A stretch of 44,707 nt of DNA from Cytophagaceae bacterium (GTDB lineage Bacteria > Bacteroidota > Bacteroidia > Cytophagales > Spirosomataceae): contig JAIYBU010000140.1 in NCBI GenBank assembly GCA_027488335.1, positions 1 to 44,707 on the forward strand, read 5' to 3'. Positions 26,836-35,992 of this stretch are shown here, piece by piece (within the stretch, counting starts at the first letter, position 1; every line of letters begins with the position of its first letter). The position numbers and the translations under genes are program-made. The notes under the pieces were generated by a model. It was given only the letters and a program-made list of their open reading frames with translations, made no database searches and was not told where the DNA came from.

Positions 26836-26874
26836 AAGGAAGCCTTCGCTTTGAGCGAAGGCTTCCTTTTTTTG
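26836..26874 (+). terminator. Strong intrinsic terminator after the GMC dehydrogenase genes
   Basis: A perfect 15-bp stem (26836-26850 with 26854-26868) has a 3-base loop and a long T-run. It closes the transcription unit of the esterase and GMC genes. Confidence 0.95.
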
Positions 26875-26890
26875 ACTTCTCGTTATTTTA

Positions 26891-26921
26891 TTGGACATCC
26901 ACAAGATTAGATTTAAATTTG
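26891..26921 (+). promoter_or_regulatory. Putative promoter of the GH5/cytochrome lipoprotein pair
   Basis: TTG at 26891-26893 and TAAATTTG at 26914-26921 are 20 bases apart, an exact match to the Bacteroidota consensus. It lies between the terminator and the GH5 start codon (24 bp downstream). Confidence 0.7.
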
Positions 26922-26945
26922 AAGTAATATTCAACCTAATAAAAA

Positions 26946-28676
26946 ATGAAAGTCAGCAAGTCCCTTTTTATCATAGTTTTTCTAAGCTTCTCACAACTCC
27001 TTCATGCTCAAAGCCTTTCGATTCAAGACCTAAATAAAAAATTAGGTCGAGGAATAAACATGGGTAATATGTTTGAAGCTCCCACCGAAACAGAATGGGG
27101 AAACCCTTTCAAAGATGATTATTTTGAGCGAATCGCCCAATTGGGTTTCAACCACGTCAGAATTCCGATTCGTTGGGATGTTGTAGCACGAGCTTCTCAA
27201 ACTGAGCCTTACACAATAAACCCAGTTTTTTTGGCAAGAATAAAATATGTCATTGATAAGGCTTATGCGAGTAAATTATATGTGGTTATCAATATGCACC
27301 ACCACGAAGAAATTTTTACAAATCCCGAAAAAGTAAGGCCTCGATTTATCAGCCAATGGGAGCAAATTGCTGCTTTCTTCAAGGATTATGACCAAAAACT
27401 ACTGTTTGAGGTCATGAACGAACCTAACACAAATCTAACGCCCGACCTTTGGAATACTTATTTTACCGATGCTTTAGAGAGTATTCGTAAGACAAATCCA
27501 ACAAGGGCGATTTTGATGGGAACAGCTAATTATGGTGGACTTAGCGGCGTTCCAAGTCTGAAAATTCCTGATGATAAAAATATTATTTTGACCGTTCATT
27601 ATTATAATCCTTTCAATTTTACGCATCAAGGAGCAGAATGGATTGGTAGCGACGCTCAAAATTGGCTCGGTACAGTTTGGGAAGATTTGGCTCTGGAACG
27701 AAATCAAATAATTTCAGAATTTGACTATTTGAATACCCTCGCCAAACAAAAAAACATTCCAGTTCATGTCGGAGAATTTGGAGCTTACAGCAAAGCCGAT
27801 ATTGAAAGTAGGGTAAAATGGACTACTTTTTTAGCTCGTTGGTTTGAGGAACAAGGTTTCAGCTGGGCATATTGGGAATTTAGTGCAGGTTTTGGCATTT
27901 ACGACCCTGCAACCCAGCAATACAACACCAAATTGGTAGATGCTTTACTAAAAAATCAGATGTCAAGTGCCAAGATTTTGCCCTCAAAGATACTCTATCA
28001 AAGCGATTTTAGTACCAACGATGGCTGGAATCTGGGTGTACAACCCACTTCAACCGCTACTTTTTCTCGAAATAATGGTTTGAATATAGATGTAAAGTCA
28101 GCATCAAAAGATGGTTGGCATGTGCAATTGACCAAAGCCAATATTCCAATTCTAAACAAAAAAAGATATTTGGTAAGCATAAAAGCAAAAGCCGACAAAG
28201 ATGTTTCAGTGACAAACTATATCGGTAAAAATGCTTCGCCGTATAATAGCTATTCAGGATACGGCAACTTAACTTTCGGCACAAAGGAAAAGGAGTTTGC
28301 TTATACTTTCGTGATGAACGAGCCAAGCGATTTAGTCGCCCGAATGAGTTTTGATTTGGGTACAACGATTGCGAATATCAATATTTCGTCGATAAAAATT
28401 GAAGAAATCATCGACAACTCCATCCCTCTTGCTACTGAAAAAGAATCAAATATTAGTATTTACCCTAATCCAATCGAGGATATTCTAACAATTTCGGCTT
28501 TAAAGGCAATCCAAAGGTTAGAATTAATTGACCAAAAAGGTAGTGTAATTTTAAGGAAAACCATCGTCAACGAAGGCTCACTCAACGTATCTTTGCAGAC
28601 AATTCCATCGGGCAGCTATATTTTAGCTTTGTACGGAAAAGATGGTATCACGACAAAAAAAGTAGTTAAAAATTGA
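26946..28676 (+). CDS. Secreted GH5-family endoglucanase with T9SS sorting domain
   Basis: This 576-residue secreted glycoside hydrolase has a signal peptide (1-22, ending LHAQ). A GH5 TIM barrel covers about 25-340; the acid/base is Glu159 in MNEPNT and the nucleophile Glu277 in VGEFGAY. Other GH5 landmarks are GINMGN, FNHVRIPIRWD and NMHHH. A carbohydrate-binding-like beta domain follows at about 345-480. The C-terminus (about 500-576, beginning near IYPNP) is a type A sorting domain for the type IX secretion system, so the enzyme is probably surface-attached or secreted. It most likely cleaves beta-1,4-glucan or a related beta-glycan. It has its own promoter, and its stop codon overlaps the start of the next gene. 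Confidence 0.92.
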   Translation: MKVSKSLFIIVFLSFSQLLHAQSLSIQDLNKKLGRGINMGNMFEAPTETEWGNPFKDDYFERIAQLGFNHVRIPIRWDVVARASQTEPYTINPVFLARIKYVIDKAYASKLYVVINMHHHEEIFTNPEKVRPRFISQWEQIAAFFKDYDQKLLFEVMNEPNTNLTPDLWNTYFTDALESIRKTNPTRAILMGTANYGGLSGVPSLKIPDDKNIILTVHYYNPFNFTHQGAEWIGSDAQNWLGTVWEDLALERNQIISEFDYLNTLAKQKNIPVHVGEFGAYSKADIESRVKWTTFLARWFEEQGFSWAYWEFSAGFGIYDPATQQYNTKLVDALLKNQMSSAKILPSKILYQSDFSTNDGWNLGVQPTSTATFSRNNGLNIDVKSASKDGWHVQLTKANIPILNKKRYLVSIKAKADKDVSVTNYIGKNASPYNSYSGYGNLTFGTKEKEFAYTFVMNEPSDLVARMSFDLGTTIANINISSIKIEEIIDNSIPLATEKESNISIYPNPIEDILTISALKAIQRLELIDQKGSVILRKTIVNEGSLNVSLQTIPSGSYILALYGKDGITTKKVVKN

Positions 28677-30214
28677 AAACTCCAAACATAAATATTTTAC
28701 AGATAATCGTTTGTTTTTCATTCGTTGGTTTATTGTTCACAGTAGGCTGCAATAAGCAATCAGAAGGCGAAAAACTGGCTCAAACTTATTGTGCTTCGTG
28801 CCATCTTTTCCCAGAACCAAGCTTGCTTGATAAAACTACTTGGAAAAATAATATTTTGCCCGTAATGGCCCAACAATTGGGCTTGCAGATTGTCAATGGC
28901 GAAGCGTATCCAGATATTCAGAAAGGTAGTGATGGGAAATTTGAGAGCGTGGCCAGCATTACACCCGAAGATTGGGCTAAAATTGTGGCTTTTTATGAAG
29001 AAAATGCTCCCGAAAAACTACCCAGCCAAGGTCGTGAGCCGATATCTGCTATCACTAACTTATTTTCTGTCAAACCTATCGCCATTCCACAGAGTAGTTT
29101 CCCATCGCTTACTTATCTAAAAATTGATGCTACCAACCAGCAAATCTACGCTGCCAGCGACTCGATGTTGAGTGTTTTTGACAAAAAAGCATCGACTATT
29201 CTTGCTCAAAAAGTAAAAGAAACCATTGTTGATATAGATTTTGGCAATAACCTTCAAAACACAGGAAGCCGAGCAGGATATTTCACAAATATCGGTATCT
29301 TAAACCCAAATGATTTAGCCAAAGGCTCAATTCATAGCTTTGATTTTGAAGGAAAAACCAAATTCAAAAATACAGGAATGCTTCTCGAAAAACTCACACG
29401 TCCCGTACAGGGTATTGCCGTCGATTTGGATAAAGATGGACTCATCGACCAGCTTATTTGTGGTTATGGAAATAAAAATGGGTCTTTGACATGGCACAGA
29501 AGTTTAGGAAATAATAAATTCCAAGAGCAAATAATCAGGCCATTTCCAGGAGCAATAAAGGCATATATTGATGATGTAAACCGAGATGGCTTACCCGACA
29601 TTTGGGTGCTTTTTGCCCAAGCACAAGAAGGTATTTTTCTGTTTACAAATAAAGGAAAAGATGCAGAAGGCAATACGCAATTCGATACCAAAGAAATTCT
29701 ACGTTTTTCGCCATTAAGTGGTTCTTCGTTTTTTGAATTAGTAGATTTGAATAAAGATGGCCACAAAGATATTCTCTACACCAGTGGTGATAATGCCGAT
29801 TATACTACACACGTACTCAAACCTTATCACGGAGTTTATGGCTATTTGAATGATGGCAAGAATAACTACAAACAAGCATTTTTCTATCCAATCAATGGCT
29901 GTTTCAAGGCTCTCGCTCGTGATTTTGATAAAGATGGAGATTTAGATATTGCTACGATTGCTTATTTTCCTGACTTCAAAAATCAGCCAAAAGAAGGCTT
30001 TGTTTACCTCGAAAATAAAGGAAAATTTGACTTTTCGGCTACCTCAATCAAAGAAGTAAATGCTGGAAATTGGCTCGTGATGGATACCGCCGACCTTGAT
30101 GCCGATGGAGATGAAGATATTGTACTCGGAAACTTTGACCGAAAAAAACGTGGACGAATAAACGAATCTAAAAAAGATACGGCAGTATTGGTTTTGATGA
30201 ATAAGTTGAGGTAA
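28673..30214 (+). CDS. Monoheme cytochrome c/FG-GAP-repeat lipoprotein
   Basis: This 513-residue lipoprotein starts at TTG (28673), which overlaps the GH5 stop as TTGA. The start is fixed by the lipoprotein signal it includes (lipobox VGC, cysteine 26); later starts would lose it. A haem-binding CASCH (C40, C43, H44) begins a short cytochrome-like domain (to about 115). FG-GAP/VCBS calcium-binding blades fill the rest (DLDKDGLIDQL, DVNRDGLPDIW, DLNKDGHKDIL, DFDKDGDLDIA, DLDADGDEDIV). Translational coupling to GH5 implies shared function. A membrane-held electron acceptor or surface sugar-binding redox protein is possible. The partner is unknown. Confidence 0.85.
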   Translation: MKTPNINILQIIVCFSFVGLLFTVGCNKQSEGEKLAQTYCASCHLFPEPSLLDKTTWKNNILPVMAQQLGLQIVNGEAYPDIQKGSDGKFESVASITPEDWAKIVAFYEENAPEKLPSQGREPISAITNLFSVKPIAIPQSSFPSLTYLKIDATNQQIYAASDSMLSVFDKKASTILAQKVKETIVDIDFGNNLQNTGSRAGYFTNIGILNPNDLAKGSIHSFDFEGKTKFKNTGMLLEKLTRPVQGIAVDLDKDGLIDQLICGYGNKNGSLTWHRSLGNNKFQEQIIRPFPGAIKAYIDDVNRDGLPDIWVLFAQAQEGIFLFTNKGKDAEGNTQFDTKEILRFSPLSGSSFFELVDLNKDGHKDILYTSGDNADYTTHVLKPYHGVYGYLNDGKNNYKQAFFYPINGCFKALARDFDKDGDLDIATIAYFPDFKNQPKEGFVYLENKGKFDFSATSIKEVNAGNWLVMDTADLDADGDEDIVLGNFDRKKRGRINESKKDTAVLVLMNKLR

Positions 30215-30220
30215 GAAAAT

Positions 30221-30251
30221 CGTAGGAACGTCCAAATTGGACATTCCTACG
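30221..30251. terminator. Bidirectional terminator between convergent genes
   Basis: A 13-bp stem (30221-30233 with 30239-30251, one G-U pair) has a 5-base loop, with T-rich flank on the minus-strand side. It lies in the 50-bp gap between the converging ends of the cytochrome lipoprotein and isomerase genes. The CGTAGGAA/TTCCTACG arms echo the CCGTAGG words of the element at 40917-41095. Confidence 0.75.
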
Positions 30252-30264
30252 GTGTTTATCTTCA

Positions 30265-31272
30265 CTAAGCCAACAAACCCTTCGCATACGCTACACATTT
30301 AGCAACTTCTTTCACAGCATTTGAGCCTTCTGGAATTTCGTATTCTAACTCAACCGTTGCTGGGAATTTATACTTCTTTGTTTTCATCAGAGTCAAAATC
30401 TCTTTAAGTGGCGTATCGCCTTTACCCCATACTAAATTTCCTTTACCATCGGCAGTACGGTCTTTGATGTGCATACTCGTGATGCGGTCGTGCTTAGCTT
30501 CGATTAATGCCAATAATGATTCTTTTGTATTCTTTCCACCTACCGCAATATAGTGTCCACAATCAAGATTGAGCGAGTTGTATGGCGATTGGCTCAAGGC
30601 TTCGTCCCAAAGGCTGTCAGTTGCCTGTAGGTGAGCATGATACCCCACATAAACCTTGTGTTTTGCTCCTAAATCTCCCAAACGCTTGGTTTGAGCCGAG
30701 TCGGTTGGTAATTCTAAAGTCACCGAAGTTGCACCAAGAGCTTTGGCAGCCTTCATGCCATATTCAATTTCTGCATCTGAGTTATTTACCCCAAACGCAT
30801 TTGGTTTGAAGGCATAAATCGTTACGCCTGCATCATTAAATTTCTTACGAATTTCCTTAAACTTATCCATCGAAGCAGTGGCTCGCCATGCAGCTACTGT
30901 TTTATTATATTCAGCCATTTGAGCTTTTTGCTCCTCAGTCATTTGTGGACGTTGTGGTGGTTGACCAGCCGTTTGGCGTGGTGGCGGCCCCATTCTAAAC
31001 GGATTCGGATTTTTAGGTTTTCCCGCAAAATCTTCGGCAGGGTCGCCCATCATTTCGATAGCACTCACATTAGAATCAATACAAAATTGCAATAATTGGT
31101 CAATATCGTGCGGCATACTTCTGAATGAATACGTAATTGCCCCAATCTGCACACCATTAAATTTTGAATTGGGCTTATCGAGCCAAGTATTTGAGCGTTT
31201 GCTCAACACTAATCCAAGCGTAGCCATTGGTGCAATTGCCATGAAATCACGGCGAGAAAGTTGATTTTTCAT
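30265..31272 (-). CDS. Tat-exported sugar phosphate isomerase/epimerase-like TIM-barrel protein (second)
   Basis: This 335-residue protein begins with a twin-arginine signal (SRRDFM at 6-11). It is a xylose-isomerase/AP-endonuclease-2-type TIM barrel. Likely metal or catalytic segments are VTLELPT, GYHAHLQ, LDCGHYI, MHIKDRT and ATVELEYEIP. A Pro/Gln-rich insert after about residue 90 begins RMGPPP, the same six residues that open the insert in the dehydrogenase-cytochrome fusion. It is the last of three minus-strand genes and sits 38 bp after the PIG-L deacetylase gene. A periplasmic role in rearranging or cleaving an oxidised sugar is inference; the substrate is unknown. Confidence 0.85.
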   Translation of the reverse strand: MKNQLSRRDFMAIAPMATLGLVLSKRSNTWLDKPNSKFNGVQIGAITYSFRSMPHDIDQLLQFCIDSNVSAIEMMGDPAEDFAGKPKNPNPFRMGPPPRQTAGQPPQRPQMTEEQKAQMAEYNKTVAAWRATASMDKFKEIRKKFNDAGVTIYAFKPNAFGVNNSDAEIEYGMKAAKALGATSVTLELPTDSAQTKRLGDLGAKHKVYVGYHAHLQATDSLWDEALSQSPYNSLNLDCGHYIAVGGKNTKESLLALIEAKHDRITSMHIKDRTADGKGNLVWGKGDTPLKEILTLMKTKKYKFPATVELEYEIPEGSNAVKEVAKCVAYAKGLLA

Positions 31273-31310
31273 AATAAAAAGGATAGGTATAAATAGATGA
31301 ATTTTAAAAC

Positions 31311-32189
31311 TTATTTTGTTAGGAAACCACTCTTGCGTAAATCTTCAAAAAAAGCTTTTGTTGATTCTACTTTATTGTTTCCGTTAATATCGAAATACCA
31401 AAATGTTTCGAGTTCGCCTTTGTGCATCGAATTATTCATATCTCCACTCTGCGATTTATGGCAAGCCTTTACCCAATCGGCCACAATCATGTAGCTGTGT
31501 TGATTGTTTTCGCCAAAACTAAACGAGCGGTCGAAATAAAAAACTGGTGCAGTTGATGAAATCTTAGTTTCGGGATAAGCCTCTAACTGAGAAAAAGAGT
31601 ACGTATAATTTTTGTTGAGCGAACGCCCGCCCAAAATCACAGGGCGATTACCTTCTCTCATTCGTTGAACTGCTCGTAGGGCTAAAATCGAAGCTGTTTT
31701 ATGATGAGCGTGTTGTTCGGCACTCGGAATCAGACAAAAAACATAGTCATATTGTCCGTCTTTCAGAATCTTATCCAATTTACGGTCGCAGAAATCAATA
31801 TCCCATCGTTGTCCTGCCAAAAATGGTAGCGGGTCGAGTTGATAAAAATCATCAATTTGGTCGAAGAAAAAGAAATTCCGAATACCCATTACTTCGCCCG
31901 AACAAAACAATTCTTTCTTACGAAGCAAAGGTAAAAACGTTCGTCCCGTGGCCGAATCAGTCAGGTTTTTACCATAATAAGATGAAGCCACTAAACCATT
32001 ATAGCCACCCGAAGCGTCAGTAATCAAGGCTAAATCGGCAGTGCCTTTCATTTCATGCGTAATCTTAAAGATGGTTGCAGGAAACATTGTTTCATCGTCG
32101 GGATGAGCCGTTACGATTAACACCTTTGGGCCTTGAGCAATGCCAACATAAGTAGCTAAAAACAAAGCAAAGACGAGTATTTGTTTCAT
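31311..32189 (-). CDS. Exported PIG-L family (LmbE-like) deacetylase
   Basis: This 292-residue protein has a signal peptide (1-19, ending GIAQ). The zinc-binding hallmarks of PIG-L/LmbE deacetylases are AHPDDE (28-33) and EQHAHH (H160, H163). The family removes N-acetyl groups from GlcNAc-type sugars and related conjugates. Export places it in the periplasm. It lies between the HEAT/cytochrome gene and the isomerase-fold gene on the same strand. The glycosylasparaginase and 2-epimerase further along make an amino-sugar substrate plausible but not shown. Confidence 0.88.
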   Translation of the reverse strand: MKQILVFALFLATYVGIAQGPKVLIVTAHPDDETMFPATIFKITHEMKGTADLALITDASGGYNGLVASSYYGKNLTDSATGRTFLPLLRKKELFCSGEVMGIRNFFFFDQIDDFYQLDPLPFLAGQRWDIDFCDRKLDKILKDGQYDYVFCLIPSAEQHAHHKTASILALRAVQRMREGNRPVILGGRSLNKNYTYSFSQLEAYPETKISSTAPVFYFDRSFSFGENNQHSYMIVADWVKACHKSQSGDMNNSMHKGELETFWYFDINGNNKVESTKAFFEDLRKSGFLTK

Positions 32190-32204
32190 TGTAAAATGAT
32201 TCTA

Positions 32205-32242
32205 AAAAAGAAACGTTCAATAAACTAAGTTACTGAACGTTT
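32205..32242 (-). terminator. Minus-strand hairpin terminator between the PVC-type dehydrogenase and PIG-L genes
   Basis: Nine-base arms AAACGTTCA/TGAACGTTT (32211-32219 and 32234-32242) form a perfect stem with a 14-base loop. Read on the minus strand it is followed by TCTTTTTTAG, a good T-run. It should end, or attenuate, transcription of the large upstream gene and implies a separate or partial-read-through start for the deacetylase. Confidence 0.7.
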
Positions 32243-32250
32243 TTTGATTT

Positions 32251-35200
32251 TTATTTCAAATTCGATAAAAATTCTACCACATCACGAATTTCTCGTTTTG
32301 AAAGTAAGCTACCCATTGGTGGCATACTCGATGGCATATTTTCTCGTTTGGCAATGCGTGAAACTGGGATGACCAAAGGCTCGGCATCGGAAGTCGTGAT
32401 TACTAATTCCTCGGCATTTTCTTTGGCAAGTGTCCCCGTTACTTCTTGACCATCTTTTAGTTTTAACGAAACCGTTCCAAAGCCTGGTGAAAGTCTGGCA
32501 CTTGGCTCAATGAGTGCTTGCAAAATTTGCTCACGAGTCAATGTACCACCAATTTTAGCAAGATTTGGTCCAACCGAGCCACCTTCGCCTCCCATGTTGT
32601 GGCAACGCACACACTGAGCCGTAGAGTTATTATTAAAAATATTACGTCCATTATTTCGGTTTCCACCAAAAAGTGATTCCATGTATTCATCCATTATTGA
32701 AGCACTCGGTTTGATGGCAGCCACTTTCGTTTTCAGAGCTTCAGAACCCGAAGCTTCTACCGCTTCTTTTAATTCAAGCGAAACATTAGGCGATAATTGT
32801 TTTTCTTTCAGCTGGTCAATCAAACCCGATAAAACTTCTTGTGTTTTATCAATCGTCAATTTACCCAAAACCATCAAAATTTGTTGTTGTTCTCTGATAC
32901 TACCCTTCGTAAAAATTGTCTTCACGAGTGTCGGTAAGCTCTCTTTCGTTACATTATCATTATTCAATAAACTTAAAGCTACTGTTCGTACGCTTTCATC
33001 TTTATCGTCCATTCCTTTCTTAATTACCGACTCTATTTCTGCGTATTTTAGTTTATTTAACGCAGGTAAGATTGCCGCTCTCACTTTGGCATTATCAGAG
33101 GTATTATAGATAGTTGCCAATGTGCTGTTATGTTCGGTAATGTTCAGTTCTGATAACAAACCAGCCATCGTAACGAGTGTTTCGGCATTGGTTTCTTTCA
33201 AGAAATTGCCAACGAACGGTTGAATTTTAGCTTTCACCAAAGCACCATCACGCACTAAAACGCCACGATAACGGCCGTCAACTCTATCTAAAACTGATGG
33301 ATTTCCCCAAGTTCCGAGCGTAGCCAATGCTTCGGCTTTGATATTATCTTTAATATCGGTGCGAGTCGAGAAAGCAATCAATAAATCAAGTTCTTTTGGC
33401 GAACCCACACGCAAAGCCGCATTAATAGCACGGCGAAGCAATGGCTCAGAAGTAAAGCGAGTTTCGGCCAAAGTTGCTGCCAAGGCAGGTAAAGCCGCAG
33501 GAATTGATAAATCATCGTTGATGCCACGAGCAGCTTCGGTTACGATATATTCATCTTTATCATTTAAGAAAAGAGCGATATTATCGTTTTTCATTCTGCG
33601 TAAAACCAACACCGCTGCCGTGCGAAGGGCTTTGCTTGGGTTATTGGCCAAAGCTACGATTGGCTCAACTTTTCCGATGCGAGAAAGTGCTAAAACTGCC
33701 GCATGACGCAAATATACATCTTCATCATTGTTGGCTTCAAGCATCTGAATCAAGGGGGCAACGGCATCTTGGTACGCAATTCTACCTAAAGCCTCTGCAG
33801 CATAAAACTGAATTCTTGGATTTTTACTTTTCAATAAAGGCACCAATTCGCTACCTGCGTTTTCGAGTTTTACATCACCGATAATTTTTGCTGCTTGAGC
33901 AATGATTTCTTCATCTTTATCTTTTAGTAATGGGATAAACACTAAAGTAGCACCTTTAATATCTTTATTTTGACGTACCAATTGTCCAACGCCCCAAATA
34001 CCATGAATGCGAGCCAATTGACTTTCACGTTTTTCGATAGCTTTATGCAGTTGTAAAAATCCTTTTTGACCACGGCTTGCTAATTCAAATTGTGCTTTTT
34101 GGCGGATACGCATATCCACATTTGAAAGTAGGTCGTAGAGTGCGGCATCGGTTTGAGCAGTATAATCAAGCTGAATGAGGCGTTTGGTTTCTTTTCTGAG
34201 TGCTTCGAGGTCGTTTTTTTCTTTCGTTACATCAAATTTCCAAACTCTACCGTAGTTTTTGGTATCCCAACCATTAATCCAGTCAGCAGCGTATAATGCA
34301 CCATCGGGGCCAAATTTTATACCCGTTGGTAGGATTCCACTCACTACGTCTTTCTCGCCATCAAGCACAAACGATGCACCTTTTGGTTTCAAACCAAACG
34401 ACCATATATGTGAGCGAGTTGGAGTTCCGACAAACTCAACCAAGAAATACTTATTTTTCCATTCAGAACCCAAAGCTGTTCCTGGGTTATACACCATACC
34501 CGTTGGGCCATTGTGGTAATTCATGATTGGAGGAATGATGTATGCCGCTTGACCGTCCCAACGAGGTTTAGATAGTTTTTCATCCATCCAAACATTGAAT
34601 TTATTGTTTTTCGGGTCAGTATATTTTCCATACTGCCAGTTTGAACGCCAACCAGCATCCGAGCCTTCAACCACGTGAACCAAACGCTCGCTTTCGCCAG
34701 GATGGTCGCCATCGTTATCTGACGAAATCAAGTTTCCGTATTCATCAAAAACAAACTCGTGTGTATTGCGTAAACCTGCCGCAAAAATCTCAAAATCACT
34801 ACCATCAGGATTTGAACGAGCGATAATTCCCGAATTTGGATGCTCATACTTTTTGCCATCGGCAGTTGTAATATTAGCACCAATATCACCAATATTCCAG
34901 TAAATACGTCCATCTGGGCCTTCGGTCACGCCCGACATCCCGTGTCCGCTAAAACCAATATGCACACCATAACCGTGGCTTATTGAAGTTTTCTTATCAA
35001 AAATACCATCACCGTTAGTGTCTTTCACACGCCAAAGGTCAGGAGCAATACCAATAAACATTTCTGTGCCACGCACCAAAAGTCCACCTGCCACATCGGT
35101 GATTTCCTCATAGAAATCATTCAACACACGCATAGATTTATCAGCAATTCCATCAGCATTTGTATCTTCCAAACGCCAAACTTCGTCTCTTTCTACGGCC

Positions 35201-35661
35201 AAGTCTTTCCAATCATGGCTTCCATCTTCGTTTACGTCTTTGAGCCATTCGTTTTCTTTGCTACGCTCGGGAGCAAAAATTTTATGCAAAAATGCACGAC
35301 GGTCTTCAACGGTTTGAAGTCCGATTGATTCGGTCATCCAATCACGATGGCCACGGATATCAAATTCTGAGTTTTTTTGACGATTCGTACGAATCAGATA
35401 TACTCGTCCTTGGTCATCAATCGACATCGCAACGGGGTCAGGTGCGAGCGAGTCCGATGCCCAAAGAGTCATTTGTATGCCATCAATTACTTTAGCTGAT
35501 GTTTTTTCACGAATTTCTTTGGCCTTGGCAATCGCCTTAGTAGGGTCTTCGTTGATAACCAAAGGCTTTTCTTTTTTCCCAAATTTAGCACAGGAGACAA
35601 TCAGAATTGTTGACGCCGAAGCCCAAATTAGTTTGCTTTTTAGGAGTTTTCTTAGAATCAT
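32251..35661 (-). CDS. PVC-type dehydrogenase lipoprotein: beta-propeller, HEAT repeats, cytochrome c
   Basis: This is a 1136-residue lipoprotein (IVSC, cysteine 24). The N-terminal part (about 40-480) is a sugar-dehydrogenase-like beta-propeller (GLRNTHEFVFDEYGNL, NDGDHPGESERL, GPTGMVYNPG, IKFGPDGALYAADWINGW). About 490-985 are HEAT-like helical repeats (AAEALGRIAYQDAVAPLIQML, RHAAVLALSRIG). The C-terminal domain is a c-type cytochrome with CVRCH (C1017, C1020, H1021). This architecture is typical of PVC-type membrane-bound dehydrogenases common in Planctomycetes and Bacteroidota; few have known substrates. It would donate electrons from a sugar-like substrate to the respiratory chain. It is divergent from the ROK regulator gene and is a likely target of it. 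Confidence 0.9.
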   Translation of the reverse strand: MILRKLLKSKLIWASASTILIVSCAKFGKKEKPLVINEDPTKAIAKAKEIREKTSAKVIDGIQMTLWASDSLAPDPVAMSIDDQGRVYLIRTNRQKNSEFDIRGHRDWMTESIGLQTVEDRRAFLHKIFAPERSKENEWLKDVNEDGSHDWKDLAVERDEVWRLEDTNADGIADKSMRVLNDFYEEITDVAGGLLVRGTEMFIGIAPDLWRVKDTNGDGIFDKKTSISHGYGVHIGFSGHGMSGVTEGPDGRIYWNIGDIGANITTADGKKYEHPNSGIIARSNPDGSDFEIFAAGLRNTHEFVFDEYGNLISSDNDGDHPGESERLVHVVEGSDAGWRSNWQYGKYTDPKNNKFNVWMDEKLSKPRWDGQAAYIIPPIMNYHNGPTGMVYNPGTALGSEWKNKYFLVEFVGTPTRSHIWSFGLKPKGASFVLDGEKDVVSGILPTGIKFGPDGALYAADWINGWDTKNYGRVWKFDVTKEKNDLEALRKETKRLIQLDYTAQTDAALYDLLSNVDMRIRQKAQFELASRGQKGFLQLHKAIEKRESQLARIHGIWGVGQLVRQNKDIKGATLVFIPLLKDKDEEIIAQAAKIIGDVKLENAGSELVPLLKSKNPRIQFYAAEALGRIAYQDAVAPLIQMLEANNDEDVYLRHAAVLALSRIGKVEPIVALANNPSKALRTAAVLVLRRMKNDNIALFLNDKDEYIVTEAARGINDDLSIPAALPALAATLAETRFTSEPLLRRAINAALRVGSPKELDLLIAFSTRTDIKDNIKAEALATLGTWGNPSVLDRVDGRYRGVLVRDGALVKAKIQPFVGNFLKETNAETLVTMAGLLSELNITEHNSTLATIYNTSDNAKVRAAILPALNKLKYAEIESVIKKGMDDKDESVRTVALSLLNNDNVTKESLPTLVKTIFTKGSIREQQQILMVLGKLTIDKTQEVLSGLIDQLKEKQLSPNVSLELKEAVEASGSEALKTKVAAIKPSASIMDEYMESLFGGNRNNGRNIFNNNSTAQCVRCHNMGGEGGSVGPNLAKIGGTLTREQILQALIEPSARLSPGFGTVSLKLKDGQEVTGTLAKENAEELVITTSDAEPLVIPVSRIAKRENMPSSMPPMGSLLSKREIRDVVEFLSNLK

Positions 35662-35819
35662 AGTTTTATTTAAGATTGAATAGTACTAAATATTGAATTT
35701 TAAAAATACACAATTCGCTTCATATTGACATGCTGTAAATTACTGTTTTTGAAACATTTTTAGACAAAACAAACTACTTCATCTACTATTGACTAAAATA
35801 ATGCTTTAATTGGCATAAA

Positions 35820-35829
35820 CAAACGTTTG
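35820..35829. promoter_or_regulatory. CAAACGTTTG perfect palindrome, possible operator
   Basis: This 10-bp perfect dyad has a central CpG, unusual in an otherwise very AT-rich gap, and lies just downstream of the minus-strand TAATTTTG box. Similar short CG-centred dyads are recognised by LacI-type regulators, but no LacI gene is in the window. The binding protein is unknown. Confidence 0.35.
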
Positions 35830-35971
35830 CACAACTCAAAATTAATATTTTAATCAAATCAATCTATTTATTAATTTTTTTTAATTTACTGAGCAAGAAA
35901 TTTTGTTTTTATTAAATAATATCTTTTACTTTAAAGAATCAATTAAGGTATTAGCAATAAAATATAAAACA

Positions 35972-35992
35972 TTATGGTAATTAGCACCATAA
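35972..35992. promoter_or_regulatory. TTATGGT-N7-ACCATAA inverted repeat, candidate ROK-regulator operator
   Basis: Perfect 7-bp arms spaced by 7 give a 21-bp dyad ending 67 bp before the ROK start codon. Size, spacing and TTAT/ATAA ends are in line with operators of NagC/Mlc-like ROK repressors. Autoregulation and control of the divergent dehydrogenase gene is the simplest reading. Confidence 0.45.

Noticed and set aside
32681..33109. 142-codon plus-strand frame opposite the HEAT/cytochrome gene
   Set aside because: Antisense shadow of a well-supported coding region, no recognisable domain.
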